Shown here: piece after piece, positions 1-11,052 of the stretch
Numbering within the stretch: position 1 is the first letter of the stretch
Layout: each line of letters begins with the position of its first letter
From: Lobulomyces angularis
Taxonomy: Eukaryota; Chytridiomycota; Chytridiomycetes; Lobulomycetales; Lobulomycetaceae
Direction of reading: 5' to 3'
NCBI GenBank assembly: GCA_027604685.1
Contig: JADHYX010000110.1
Coordinates: 2,935 to 38,403 of the forward strand
DNA length: 35,469 bases
Notes under the pieces: model-generated
Databases searched by the model: none
Seen by the model: only the letters and a program-made list of their open reading frames with translations
Told to the model about the DNA's origin: nothing
Program-made: the position numbers and the translations under genes

Positions 1-283
1 TTTATAAATAACCTCTGCTCCAGTTAATTTATGTTTTGCTAACTTTACTTTTGCAAAGTTACCTTCACCAACAGTTTTTTGAAAAACATAATTTCCTACA
101 AATAAAAAAAAAATTAAAATTAAAATCAAAATCAAAATAAAAAAAATAAAATAAAGGATTAAAAAAAGAGAGCAAATAAAAATTATAAAAAAAAAAAGAA
201 TTACCAATTCCCTGTAAATTTGTATCAGGATTAACAGGATCCTCTTTTTTTTTACTCGACGTTGAAGGTTTTGAAGAGCTCAT
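1..283 (-). CDS. KIN1/MARK-family Ser/Thr protein kinase, 5' end only
   Basis: This is the N-terminus of a Ser/Thr kinase, running off the left edge of the window. Exon 1 (283-205) encodes a short Ser/Lys-rich leader that begins [10 protein letters not shown] and ends in LQGI. A 109-nt intron (204-96) is removed. Exon 2 (95-1) then gives [19 protein letters not shown] followed by [13 protein letters not shown]. The glycine loop GEGNFAKV and the HKLTG stretch match the MARK/Par-1/Kin1 pattern (family form: [21 protein letters not shown]). The Lys of the VAIK-type motif is kept, although the two residues before it (I-Y) are unusual. SNF1/AMPK and other CAMK-like kinases are alternatives, because only about 58 residues are visible. 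The kinase assignment is firm and the subfamily is likely. Confidence 0.8.
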
Positions 284-760
284 TATTATTTTTTTTCTAT
301 TTTGTTAATAAAAATATCCCAAAAAATTAAGAAAAAAAATTTAAATTTATGTTACTATTTTCTCAAAAAAAAAATAAAATAAAATAAATAAAATAAAAAA
401 AAATAAATAAAATAAAAAAAAATTTTTTTTGTTGTTGATTTTTATTTATTGTTTTTTTTGTAATTGATTGGCTAAAAAAAAAAAAAGCAAAAAAATTTTT
501 CTTTTAAAATCTATGTTAACACAAAATAAAAGAAAATACAAAAAGAAAGGATCACATTTATATCAAAAAAAATGATATGTATTTAACAATAAAGAGAAAT
601 GATAATGGAGAGAAAAATATTATACAGAAGCATAAAATTAATGAAATAAAAATAAGATACAGTAGCAATCTTTTTTTGAAGGTAAAAACAAAGGAAATTG
701 TGAATACTTAGAAGTTTCCCAAAAAAAAAATAAAACCAAAAAAAAAAAGTTTTTTTTTTT
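284..760. other. AT-rich intergenic spacer
   Basis: This stretch lies between the kinase start and the PIP kinase stop. It is mostly A/T homopolymer and short A-rich repeats. I see no convincing exon. It should hold the promoter of the kinase and the 3' UTR of the PIP kinase, but I can name no specific site. Confidence 0.6.
361..421. repeat. Low-complexity A-rich microsatellite, (AAAAT)n-like
   Basis: Imperfect alternation of runs of A with single T, in AAAAT and AAAT units. A related imperfect tract lies at about 109-160, inside the kinase intron. Such tracts are common in AT-rich genomes and I infer no function. Confidence 0.7.
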
Positions 761-2656
761 TTAGCAGAATACTTCATCAATAAAATTTTTAAGTCTTTCA
801 CCGTATCGATCGGGTTCTTCAACACTTGGCTCTAATTTAAACTCAAAACTTTTCCAAAAACTGTTCTCACTGTGTCTTTTTTTTTTATCGAAAATAACAT
901 GACTATTTTTCTTTACTACACTCTTTCTTAAATCTCCACTACAGGTTGGTGCAGGAGCAGCGCTATTTCTTCTTATATTATTAAAGTGTGGTAACCTTGC
1001 AGTTTCATAGTCATCTTCATTACTTTCTGTTGTCTCCTTTTTAAAGACACCCAGTACTGATTTAGGAACACTGGAAATACTTGCAACTGATCTTTTCTTT
1101 TTAAATTTGAAGCTTCCATTAGAGTTATTGTAAAGTTGATCGCTAAATAATTTTTGTCTTTTTAAAGTTCTTTCGAGCTTTTTACTAAAATCGTAAGTTT
1201 GCAAAATATCAATCAATCCTACAAAATATATTTCGTATAAAATTTCTCCTTCTTCCTCAAACATTACCATTTCATCATTACTAAAATCCACTGATTTCAT
1301 TCCACCTTCAAAACTTTTGTGAAATGGTTGAGATTCAATACAAACACTACCGTAAGATTTTGTTTCTTGTTTAGAATAGTTTTCTCGATTAAATCCTTTC
1401 TCTAAGTCAACTTCCAATTTGTTAGAGATGTATGCAGGAGTTTTCTTATTACTAAAATCAAAACTAGACCCACCATTATTCAGTCTTTTAGTACTTAACA
1501 ACAAGGAAGTTTCTGTAAGTATATTCTCGTTTTCTGTTATCGATGACATAGAATTTTTTTTTTGAATTTCTTTACTTAATTTACTTTTTGATAAAGATTT
1601 TAATGCTGCTAGAGAAGGAAAATGTACAGTGTGTCTTTTGTTATTGCTTAATAATTTATATTTTTCATTTATATTGCTAAGGAACTTTGCTAGGGTTTTT
1701 TGATAAGAGTTCATTGGTTTCTTTTCGCGGTATACACCAACTAAAAAACTATTCCAAAATAATTTATAAAAAAAAAGGTTGGGTTTAAAAGTAAAAGGAT
1801 AGGTTAAAACTTCAATCAACATATTTTACCTGTAGTCAATAAGATTATTTGCTTTCAGAAAATCAACATCTATCTTTAATTGTGTTAAAAGTTTATCTTT
1901 ATTTATTTGTCCCAACTTAAATTTGTTTTGTTTTCCATGATCAAACAATAATTTAAAGTCAAGTTCCTTTAAAGTCTGTTCATTTTGACAAAATAAATCA
2001 TTTTCAGTATTTGATGTATTTTCTTCATCAATTACACTGGGAATGTAATTAATCTTCGCTTCTAAACTGTTGTAGTGAAGTGCCTTTCTTCCCAAATTCG
2101 AACCTTTAAAATCAAACTTAGAGCTCAAAACAAATTTTTTTGGAAATAAATTTTTTAATACAACAAAACTAAATTCATAGCCAGGTTTTTTGAAAGTGTA
2201 CAGTCCATAAAAAATTGGTAGTAATGTGTGTTTAAACTTTTTGATATGTTCAAAGTAATTAAAAAGAAATAATTTCAAGGTGTTCAATTCTTGTGAAGCT
2301 TTTAAGGTTTTTATTAAATACAAGTTATCACTAGTTTCCAAAAAGGAAGACGAAGATTTTCCTTCCGATTTTCGAGGCTTGAAAGGTTTTGAAAAAGAAA
2401 GAGCCAAAGATTCATCGAGATGCAGGTTTCTAATTTCTTTAAAGGTATTTGGATTATGTACAGTTAAAATACTGGTATCATAAGGTTTACAACTCAAAGA
2501 GTTGCTCAACTGTTTTCTAAGTAGCTTAAAGTGATGAGGTTCGTCCTTGTTACTAAAATTAAATAACTTTGCTTTTCGCTGTTTGAGGAAAGGTATGATT
2601 ATACCAAAAAAAAGTAGAAGACTTAACGTCAAAATTAGTAAAGTTGCGTAAAGCAT
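761..2656 (-). CDS. Phosphatidylinositol phosphate kinase (PIPK) with N-terminal membrane segment
   Basis: Two exons, 2656-1830 and 1748-761, join across an 81-nt intron to give 604 aa. The join rebuilds the PIPK hallmark: ...NLIDY + SFLVG, where the family has MDYSLLVG. Other PIPK motifs are visible. The G-loop region is about 98-112 and LIKTL carries the likely ATP-binding K116. FDFKGS (181-186) matches the family DLKGS. LKELDF is at 229-234. GLIDIL holds the metal-binding D456. The C-terminus has EPDRYGERLKNFI. The family phosphorylates PtdInsP, typically PI4P to PI(4,5)P2. About 150 low-complexity residues sit between DYS and GLIDIL. Residues 3-23 are strongly hydrophobic and are followed by KQRKAK, so the enzyme may be membrane-anchored, which is unusual for this family. 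Exon 1 has no other Met. The gene is divergent from the Artemis gene. Its substrate class (4-, 5- or 3-phosphate) cannot be read with certainty. Confidence 0.85.
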
Positions 2657-2998
2657 ATTCCTTTAAAAATAAAAAAATAAAAAAAATGAAGGTTGTGAAG
2701 TTTTTTAAAAAGCTAAGTCAGAAGGTGACAGTTAAACAGAAGTAATACAGATGAAGATTGAAGAGGTCAACTTTTGATGGTGTCAAAATTATTTGAAGGA
2801 CGAAAACCCTCGGAATATCCCTAAGGAAAGTCTAATTTTTCTAAATTATTCTTCATAGGAACGTTGAAGTAGATCAGTTTTTGTTTAGTTCGAGCAACTG
2901 CGTTTATAGTACATTATAAAGAACAAATTGTGGTGTCTTTATAACTAGGGTTATCAAATTTAGAAGACATTAATTGAAAGTTATTCCTACTTCGATTA
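2657..2998. promoter_or_regulatory. Shared divergent promoter region, PIPK / Artemis
   Basis: 342 bp separate the two start codons, which point away from each other. Both promoters must lie here or within the first introns. I see no coding potential for extra PIPK exons, such as a seven-helix receptor module, on the minus strand. Confidence 0.5.
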
Positions 2999-5123
2999 AT
3001 GGTAAGAACAATTTCAAAGTTATCCATTTTTATTCTACTTTTGATATTTAGTCTTCCTTTGATGGTTGTATAAGAGAGGTAACAAAATAATTTCCCACTC
3101 CTTTCACATGAAAGTAATGAAAAAATTTAATAGTATCCTTTTATATCTATTGATAATTTTGAAAAACGATTGAATACAAAAATTTGGTATAATAATTGAA
3201 ATTTACTGTTTGCTCTTCTTTGTTTTATTAACAAATTTTTTTTTTTAGTTTTTTGAGTCATACTCACACTGATCATCTAAAGGGATTAAAAGGATGTTAC
3301 TTACCAATATATACTACTAAGCTGAACATTTTATTATTAAAGAATTCAAAAAATAATTTTAATATCAACAGTAGAAACTTAATTCCTTGCGAATTAGAAA
3401 AAGAATACTATTTAGAAGAATTTAATATAAAATTCACTTTGCTAAACGCTAATCATTGTTCTGGTACAATTTTTTTTTTAAAAGGTTTTTTTTCTTGTTT
3501 GCCTATCCGCAATCAATGAGAGAAAGATATATTGCATTGTTTTAATAGTTAATGTATAGGTTCATGCATGGTTTTTGTCGAAGGATACGCAGGAAAAATT
3601 TTGTATACTGGAGATTGTCGTGCAGAACCAAACTTCATTCAAAATTTCGACAAGGACATCTTTAAAAATTTGAAGAATTTGTATATCGATACTTCGTTTT
3701 GCCATAAATCATATAAAAATTTTCCTTTAAAAGTAAGTTACCTATTTAATCTTTTTTTTTTTTTATCTGTATTTTATAGTCAGAAAGTGTGGAACATTTA
3801 ATAAACTTTGTGGAAAAGAAACCAAAGACTTCGAGATTTTTATTGCACATGATAAATTTAGGTTATGAGGAGTTAATCATAGGCTTATTTGAAGAATTTA
3901 AAGAAAAGGTCATTTTTTTTTTATGAAAAGTGGAAATTTAATATTATTTTAGGTTTTCGTTTCGAAAGAGCGATATGCCCTTTATCGTCAAATTCCACTA
4001 TTAAAGGATATAATTACTACTTCGAATGAAGTTTGTTCCCGATTTCATTGTAAGTTCATTTTTTTTTACCATTCTTTAACCTTTAAAATAAACAGGTTGT
4101 GATTGGTGCAACAACTGTAAGTCACTCGACAAGCAAAAGGATGGAAAATTTTTTTCTCTTAAGCCTGTATGTAGAAATTGGGACTATAGCTCAATTATGG
4201 ATAATGATGAATCTGTTAACAACACTGCATTAATTTTACACGCTGGAGGCAACAGATATGTAAACACAATTAACATGTATTAAATGTATTTTTTTTAGAG
4301 TATTTGTATTGCGATGCATTCTAGTTTATCGGAACTACAAAAGTTTGTTTCCTTGTTGCAGCCAGGTAATATAGTTGCTAATGTCGTTCGTGAAACGGAT
4401 TTGCCAAATAAAGATATAATGAAACTGTTATCATCTTTTACAACAATAAAAAAAAGAGAAACAGCAAAAACCTTGGAAGAAACATCTGGCCAATTTTTGA
4501 CCAGCGATAGAAGAAAAGAAAAAGAAGAAAACATAAATTATAAACAGCTGGAAATCGAAAAGTTATTGGATTTAGAATTTCAAAATGTTATTATTGGTAA
4601 CGGACTGGATAAAACTTCATCTGGATTTATTAGCAGTTCAGAAAGAAAAAGAAAATTAAGTATTCACTCTGATGTTGATACAGAGATTATGGATATAGTA
4701 GATACAACGAAAAAAAATTTGGAACCCAAAATAACGGATGAACAAGAAATTCATTTTGACGTTGACAATGTGATTGATATCCTCAAAAAAGTTGAACGTC
4801 CTCTTATGAAAGATTATTTAAGTTCAAGTTCAGTAGTAAATACGAAACTTAACGATTTTATTGTATGCAGTGAAAAAAAAAATGGAGCTGATTACGCTAT
4901 AGACTCGGTCTCAAGAGAAAAATTACGGAAAAGCTACCAAACCGAAGAATTGGTTTCCGAAAAAGGAACTGAAACTTTAAAAAAAAAACTAAGTAATAAT
5001 AAAAAAGTCACTGATTTGAATTTAATTCAAAAGGTTGACTCAAAAATTGTACAGTATTTTGAAAATAAATTTAAAGACAAAACTTTGAACTTCGAAAAAA
5101 ATTTTGTAAATTTAACTTATTAA
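2999..5123 (+). CDS. DCLRE1C: Artemis/SNM1C-type metallo-beta-lactamase/beta-CASP nuclease
   Basis: DNA-processing nuclease of the SNM1 family; Artemis opens hairpins and trims ends in non-homologous end joining. Nine exons: 2999-3001, 3052-3078, 3134-3186, 3249-3463, 3560-3732, 3780-3908, 3953-4049, 4096-4259, 4299-5123, giving 561 aa. The N-terminus reads M-SSFDG...EYPFISIDNF, closely matching animal Artemis (MSSFEG...EYPTISIDRF), which supports the ATG-only first exon. Metal ligands are HTHTDH (32-37), H97 in ANHCSGS and D118 in YTGDC. The beta-CASP part has YIDTSFC (D143) and AMHSSLSE (H294). The tail after about residue 330 is K/E/S-rich and I recognise no motif in it. SNM1A/Pso2 is the main alternative, but the start motif favours Artemis. 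The 3' end is convergent with CAT2, 210 bp away. Confidence 0.88.
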
Positions 5124-5333
5124 AAAAAAATAATATAAAATAAAATAATTAATTTGTTTCTCACATTTTTTCATGTTCAACAGATTTTAATAATTTTATT
5201 TTTAGAATTTAAATACTACTGCATCAATTAAAATAAAAAAATTAAAATTAAAATAAAAAACCATTAACTTTCTTTATTTAATTGCAAAATACTTCCGACA
5301 AAAGTTTATGTCAACATAAAAAAAAAAAAAAAT

Positions 5334-7844
5334 TTAAAGTTTTGCAGCTGGATTAATTTCCTTGCATAATTCTCCCAGTTCTTTAAAGGTTTCCACTAAA
5401 GTATCCTTATATTTCAATGTGGAAGTTTCTTTACAAGACTTCTTGGATTCAATGCCCATTTTTATATGATCTGGTTGAAAGATGTAATTCATTCCATACC
5501 CATCAGGGACCTAATAGAAAAAAAAGTCAGTATAATTATTTTTTTTGGCTTCATTGAAACTTACCACAGCACCAAAACCTGTAGCTAATACATATTTCGC
5601 TGGGAATAACCCACTTGTAGATAATCGGAAGTGAGTTGATTCTTTAAAAACTCGGTCTGTAAACAGTGGGTGAGGTTTTTCGCCATCTTTAATAACGCAT
5701 CTTAATCCTAGTAAATGTCTGTCACAGCCTTTTCCTTGCGAGGCACTGGTAATGTACTAAAAACGAAAGTTAAAAAAAAATTGTTATTTCAAGTATCAAG
5801 ATTACCTCTACATGGGCTTTTGCAGCTTTCACCAGCAACTGATATTTTTCTAAGGACTAAAATAGAATCAACGTTAACTGAAACTATTGGATTCTATTTT
5901 GTAAACTTACACTTTTTTGCTTATTTAAAAATCCTAAAACAAATTCTGCTTGTTCCACTGAAAGAGATCTGCATGTTTCAGTTCTTCCATGTAAAAATTG
6001 TCTAGTAGAAGCTGATTCATAAACTGGGGCAAATTTTGAATGAATTTTATAATAAGTTAATTGTAAGCACATTTGAACATAAGCATCTGGGCTTACTTTT
6101 CCAAACTTTTTAATGAAATCTGCCCCATAATCCTAGAAAACAAACATTAAATGAAACTGATATTTTAAAATTGTACTGTGAAGTGCAAAACAGAAACATC
6201 TGAATCAGCAATCAACCTATCAGCGTTAGATTGAGCTTTTTTTAAATCTTCAATGACACTCTCGTCGGTAACCCATTTCAATTTAAAAGGCTTATTTAAA
6301 GTAAAAGATGACGAGACATTTGCAGGATCAGAAGCAGGTTCTCTAAAATCATAAATTTAAAATAAAAAAAAAGGATTAATATACTAAGAATAAATATACC
6401 TTGAAGCACACTCCTCCATCATGGTTGCCGGTACTAGAGCGTCAAGAGGAGAATGCTCTCCATTAACCCCACACCTTCCGCTGTTATCAAAAACAACGCT
6501 GATACACTTTTCAAACCATCTACAGGAATTAAACTAAAAAGAAAATAAGATTTTGCTACACCTGTTATGACCTCTTTCTCCGTGAAAAACGTTTCTTGCC
6601 ATCCCCGTCAAACTCTTGTCAACTACCCAATCTACCATATTTTTTTAATTAAAGTTTAAAACTTTAAAACTTACCATCTAAGCTGACGTTAAATAATGAT
6701 GATTCAATATTTGCAAATGATTCCCGATTAACTGAATCAAGTCCTTTCAAATGACGATAAGTCTGCGAAAACAAAAAATATTAAAAAAAAGGTAAAAACT
6801 GTCACATACTTTTGCCCAGCTATCTCTATGTTCTGATGTAAGAAGACAAATTGGTGGTTGAGCATCACTTTTTTCAACATCCTCCACTACAGCTTGCAAT
6901 TGACTAATTTTAGGTAAAAATTTAAAAGCCAATTTCCAATATTATAAGATAATAAATTATACAAAGAAAATAATCAACCTTTCAATCGCGGAAATCGGAA
7001 GTCTGGAGCCAGTATTAGAGTCAAATACATCAACGGAATATATTTGATCTCTCACTAATACGTTTATATGTTTGGCAGTTGCAGGAAATGATTGTACATT
7101 TTCATCGCATCCAGCTAATGGCCTTCTTGTGACACCAAAAATTAAAGTATATTGATGCATGCAAACTGGTCCAGCACGCGTCTTTTCAGGGGGAAGCGTT
7201 CCATTGTCAATAGAATTTTTGTAATCCAGCATCAGTGAAATCATCCCAGCTGCCCGCTTTATTTGAAACTCTGTAAATTTGCCTTGTCTTAAGTGAGTAC
7301 TTGAATCTTCTAATAAAATTTTTGGTGTGGCGGGGTGATTTTTAACAAGTAAATACCTTTTAAAATTAAGCAACATATGTGGTTTAAAAATCATACCAAT
7401 TTGAGTTAATCATTGAAGCGTCCCTCCAACTGTGATAAGCTAATTTTAACCACCAATCTGATAACCAATTATGGGGTTGTTCCTATAATAAAATAATATT
7501 GTTTAATATTACAACTGGGAGTGGTAAATTCTAATTTTACTAACTTTATCATGTTCTATTAAGCGATGCTGCAAAACTTCACCGTAACCACCGGGTTTAG
7601 TAAAATCGTTGACATAATCAGTGGTAATTTTTAATTCAGTGGGAGAAACTAAAGGTACTATCTAAAAAACCTTAAGACTACATTCTAAACAAAAATAAGT
7701 TACCGATTTTAAATATCTAGAGGTAGTTTCTGTTAAAGTTGGAATAGGTAAACGAGGAAGTGTACTTTGATATGAGAAAGTTCTCGTTAAAGGCATTTTT
7801 AATACAGAAGAGATATTGTTTTTTACTGGAATTCTGTTCATCAA
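5334..7844 (-). CDS. CAT2: Carnitine O-acetyltransferase, mitochondrial/peroxisomal
   Basis: Transfers acetyl groups between CoA and carnitine, so that acetyl units can move between peroxisome, cytosol and mitochondrion. Thirteen exons give 633 aa: 7844-7704, 7661-7545, 7482-7397, 7356-6979, 6903-6810, 6762-6675, 6631-6562, 6519-6400, 6342-6177, 6132-5911, 5856-5806, 5756-5565, 5510-5334. Family motifs appear in order: LPRLPIPTL (29-37), NWYLLVKNHP, the catalytic GVNGEHS (H347) and ESASTRQFLHGRTE. Introns are as short as 40 nt. The N-terminus is basic and Ser/Thr-rich with no acidic residue, like a mitochondrial presequence. The C-terminus is AKL, a type-1 peroxisomal signal, as in yeast Cat2. 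A second Met at residue 17 (MPLTRTF) could start a form with a shortened presequence. The overall match is strong; the dual location is inferred. Confidence 0.93.
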
Positions 7845-9267
7845 AAATAACTTGTGAAAATTAGATCACTGAAAATTTTTAGAAACACCACCAAAAAATA
7901 GTGTAAACTTAATAATTAGTTTGAAAAAAAAGTTAAAAGCATATTTCTTTAGTGAATTGCCTTAAGTTTTTTCAATCCATCATAATTAATTCTAAAACTT
8001 AACAGCAATCAATGTTCCAATTGGTTTTTAAGGATACTCAAATTTACCATAATTAATAAAGATACTTATAATCTATTCAATATATCAATTATGCATATCT
8101 AACTAAGAATTCATCCCAATAAAAGGAATCACAAAAAAATCCAATTTCATTAAATTTATTTTGAGCACAGGTTGAGTAAATTTTTTTTAACAAAAAAAGA
8201 CATTATCCAAAATTTACCATTCACTCATCTAAAATACCATTCATTATTATGCAATGAATTTTCGATATAATAACTAGCACTATATAACTAAAACCATAAT
8301 TTAGGTGTTAACAACGGAAATTTAAAAAAGTTATTGACAAGGGGTGGAAATTAAAATGCAGATCTGAAAATAAAGGCTGATTCAACTGAATTGTTGATGT
8401 TTAATTAATCGGTTTGATAGGTAGTGAAGAACTGATGATAGCAGTTGTAGTAGGCCATCTTATCTGCCTGAACTGCTCACCCTGCATTCTCATATTAATT
8501 GGTTGTTTTTGTTTTCTTGCAACAATATTGTCGGTGAAACAATTTAGACTTTTAAAAAAAAGTCCACCAAATTACAAAAAAAAAAATTTGCAATGAAAAG
8601 AACACTTTTATTAATAAAAGTATTATTAAAAACGCGACAATTTGTATGATTTAATACTGCATACGGGTTTAATATCTAAATTTCATTAAACTACGCTCAA
8701 AAAACTTTGCGAAAAAACTAACAATATTCTGAGTTTAAAACTGAGTTTAAAAAAATTTCGAGTTCATTGATTAAATTTTAACCTCACCGCTATGCAGCAA
8801 CTGTGAAATTTAAAAAAAAATAATTAAAATTAAAAAAAAAAAAAAAAGACTAATATTTTAATAAAATAAACTTTTGAAATAGTAAAGCATTGAAGAAGCA
8901 GAAGCCAAAAAAACTTACATCTAAAAGCTATTCGCTACATTATAGGTATCTCATCATCCGCTTTACCTTCCTTTTAATCATTTTTTAAAAACACAGATAT
9001 TTCAAAAATTCGGTGTTAAAGTAGGAATTAACAGTTACAAAAAAAATTTCTTAAAAAAAAATTAAAGTGAAATTGTTTTTCAATTTTAATTAGAAATTAA
9101 TATTTTATCAAATAATTTAAGTGAAAAGCATAGTAACCAAACCTTAGCAATTTATATTTGCTGAATTTTTTTTTTTAGAAAATTTTTACTTTAGATACAA
9201 TTTTATACAATTTTAAATATAGACTACAGACTATTACATAGACCAAATAGATAATATTAATCAGGAA
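7845..9267. other. Long intergenic region upstream of the C2H2 gene
   Basis: 1.4 kb, AT-rich. It should contain the CAT2 promoter and the promoter and 5' UTR of the C2H2 factor. The only feature I can point to is a 53-codon hydrophobic ORF (8435-8596). No RNA gene is visible. Confidence 0.5.
8435..8596 (+). CDS. Possible small hydrophobic protein or upstream ORF, 53 aa
   Basis: An ATG-started ORF with a 27-residue apolar, Cys-rich core (contains CLNCSPCILILIGCFCF) followed by a basic tail ending KKSPPNYKKKNLQ. It has the shape of a single-pass membrane microprotein. It could equally be an upstream ORF in a long C2H2-gene leader, or chance. I recognise no family and see no introns. Confidence 0.2.
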   Translation: MIAVVVGHLICLNCSPCILILIGCFCFLATILSVKQFRLLKKSPPNYKKKNLQ

Positions 9268-11052
9268 ATGCAATCACAATCAAAGCAATTTTTGATGCCT
9301 CAAGAGGACGCAGATTTTTTTACCTATTTATTAAATCAATCCTTACCAGAGACTAATCCAACAAGGCACTTGCAAAGTAGAACCTGCCCAAGTCTATCAA
9401 ATGTTAGACCTCTTAATCTTACGCAACAGAATCACCTTTCTCCAAATTTTCAGCAAGCTCCTCAACACATACCTGGACTTCAACATCAATCTTCTCTTCA
9501 ACATCAGCCAACTTTTGATTCTTTGTTGCATGATTTGCAGCAAATTCAGATTCCTGCCCGAATGCGTGATAACAATTTCATAGTAGACGGTTTGGATAAT
9601 CTCTACACTCAATCTCAAGTTTCTCCAGACTTCACCCCAAACAATAGATTTGCATGCTACACAACTAACAACCGCTTTAAAAATAATATTTTATTTGATT
9701 CAAATATTCGAAACACTGACATAAACATTTCACCCAACTTCCCTGGCAATACTGAATTTGATTCGCAGTTTTTTAGATCACCGCAAAAGGATGACTACAG
9801 AAAACCGTCGAATACAAATCGTGCAATGTATTTTCCTGTGAATAATACTATGAATCACAAAAAGTTTAATAACAGATATATACCTTATTCACCAAACGAC
9901 CCATTATTTCCATTCAACTATCCTGATCAAATAAAGCCGGAAGTTAGTCCTCGATTTGTTGTTAGATCTTCCAGCTTTGATGAGGCTGCAGAGCATTGTA
10001 GAGCTTTTGCGGATAACAATGATCCTTGTCAAGAAGGGGGATCTAGTGAAGTGGAAGTAAACGAAGAAAGTAAATATGAAGAGGCCAGTAGTGATTTTCT
10101 TAATGGTACTGCGAAAAAGAGGAGAAACAAAAGAAGAGATTCTCAAATTGTTAACCAAATTGTTAAAGTTTCTTCAGATAATGGCTCTGGAGTTCAACAA
10201 ACTGAAATGGTAGTAAAAACCAGATACATGTGTACCTGGAAAGATTGTGAAAAGACATTTAGTACTAGCGGTCATGTTGCTAGACATGAAAGAATTCATC
10301 TGCAAATTAAACCGCACAAATGCGAATTTCCAGGTTGTGAGCAGTATTTTAGTAGGCCAGACAACAAGAAGCAACATTACAAAACTCATTTTGAGAAAGT
10401 TGAAAATGGACAAAAAAAAAGAAGAAATACCAAAAAAAAACCAGTTAATTTACCTACACCTATTGACACAACTTCTTATCGCTGTAATCCTGGTCCAATG
10501 ACGGGAGATTCAGACTATGTGGAAACACCCTCTGCGTTGAGTGCTTCCTGCTTAACTCCGTTAGAAACCCCTCTTTCTGGGTCATTTTCTGACACAGACC
10601 TGAAGTTGAGCACATTGGGTCTACTATCTAACTACAATGAGAACGAAAGAAAAACAGCTGTTGAGGAAAATTGTAAAAATTCCAATTATCAGGTATCAGA
10701 TCTACTTGATCAAACTTCGGATAATGTAAATCAAAGCTCTGCAGATGTGAGCAGTCAAGAGGCCGATTTCAGCGATTTTAATAAAGCAGAAAAATCCTAC
10801 TACAGCAACGAATCATTTTTTTTTAATCAGCATTTTACTCCGGAAACTTCACCCGCATTTAATACGATGACATTACCACCACAATTTAACAATGGAGTAG
10901 TTGTTACAAATAATGGAGCCTTCACGAAAAGCGAGGTTCAGGTAGGAGATGCAACTTATAATGGAAACTTGCAAAATGATGGTCATTTCCCAACTCCAAG
11001 TGCATCACCACCCTCAAGTTCAGTCTATCACGATTTAGGGTACCAACTCTAA
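9268..11052 (+). CDS. Nrg1-like two-finger C2H2 transcription factor
   Basis: 594 aa in a single exon. Two adjacent C2H2 fingers lie at 322-374: C322-C327-H340-H344 and C352-C357-H370-H374. The first contains FSTSGHVARHERIH and the second FSRPDNKKQHYKTH. The TSGH(x)xRHxRIH ... FSRxDNxxQHYxTH signature is that of the fungal Nrg1/Nrg2-type repressors. The usual TGEKP linker is replaced by LQIKP. Basic stretches that could be nuclear signals flank the fingers (KKRRNKRR near 285; QKKRRNTKKKP near 382). The rest is Asn/Gln/Ser/Pro-rich and probably disordered, with many SP/TP sites. The gene is intronless among intron-rich neighbours and sits between two spacers over 1 kb, as is common for regulated transcription factors. 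The targets are unknown. Confidence 0.88.
   Translation: MQSQSKQFLMPQEDADFFTYLLNQSLPETNPTRHLQSRTCPSLSNVRPLNLTQQNHLSPNFQQAPQHIPGLQHQSSLQHQPTFDSLLHDLQQIQIPARMRDNNFIVDGLDNLYTQSQVSPDFTPNNRFACYTTNNRFKNNILFDSNIRNTDINISPNFPGNTEFDSQFFRSPQKDDYRKPSNTNRAMYFPVNNTMNHKKFNNRYIPYSPNDPLFPFNYPDQIKPEVSPRFVVRSSSFDEAAEHCRAFADNNDPCQEGGSSEVEVNEESKYEEASSDFLNGTAKKRRNKRRDSQIVNQIVKVSSDNGSGVQQTEMVVKTRYMCTWKDCEKTFSTSGHVARHERIHLQIKPHKCEFPGCEQYFSRPDNKKQHYKTHFEKVENGQKKRRNTKKKPVNLPTPIDTTSYRCNPGPMTGDSDYVETPSALSASCLTPLETPLSGSFSDTDLKLSTLGLLSNYNENERKTAVEENCKNSNYQVSDLLDQTSDNVNQSSADVSSQEADFSDFNKAEKSYYSNESFFFNQHFTPETSPAFNTMTLPPQFNNGVVVTNNGAFTKSEVQVGDATYNGNLQNDGHFPTPSASPPSSSVYHDLGYQL

Noticed and set aside
583..825. 80-codon minus-strand ORF overlapping the PIPK stop
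   Set aside because: Phe/Leu/Tyr-rich translation of A/T runs in another frame; no support.
2657..2998. Possible upstream exons coding a seven-helix receptor fused to the PIP kinase
   Set aside because: The 342-bp gap to the Artemis start is too short and its minus-strand frames are full of stops.
6957..7394. Reading CAT2 from 7394 as an unspliced start (MIFKPHMLLNFKRY)
   Set aside because: Removing the 40-nt intron 7396-7357 gives NSNWYLLVKNHP, the family motif, and joins the upstream exons in phase.
9397..10501. Several 60-84 codon ORFs within the C2H2 gene
   Set aside because: They overlap the clearly coding frame in other phases or on the other strand and carry no motifs.
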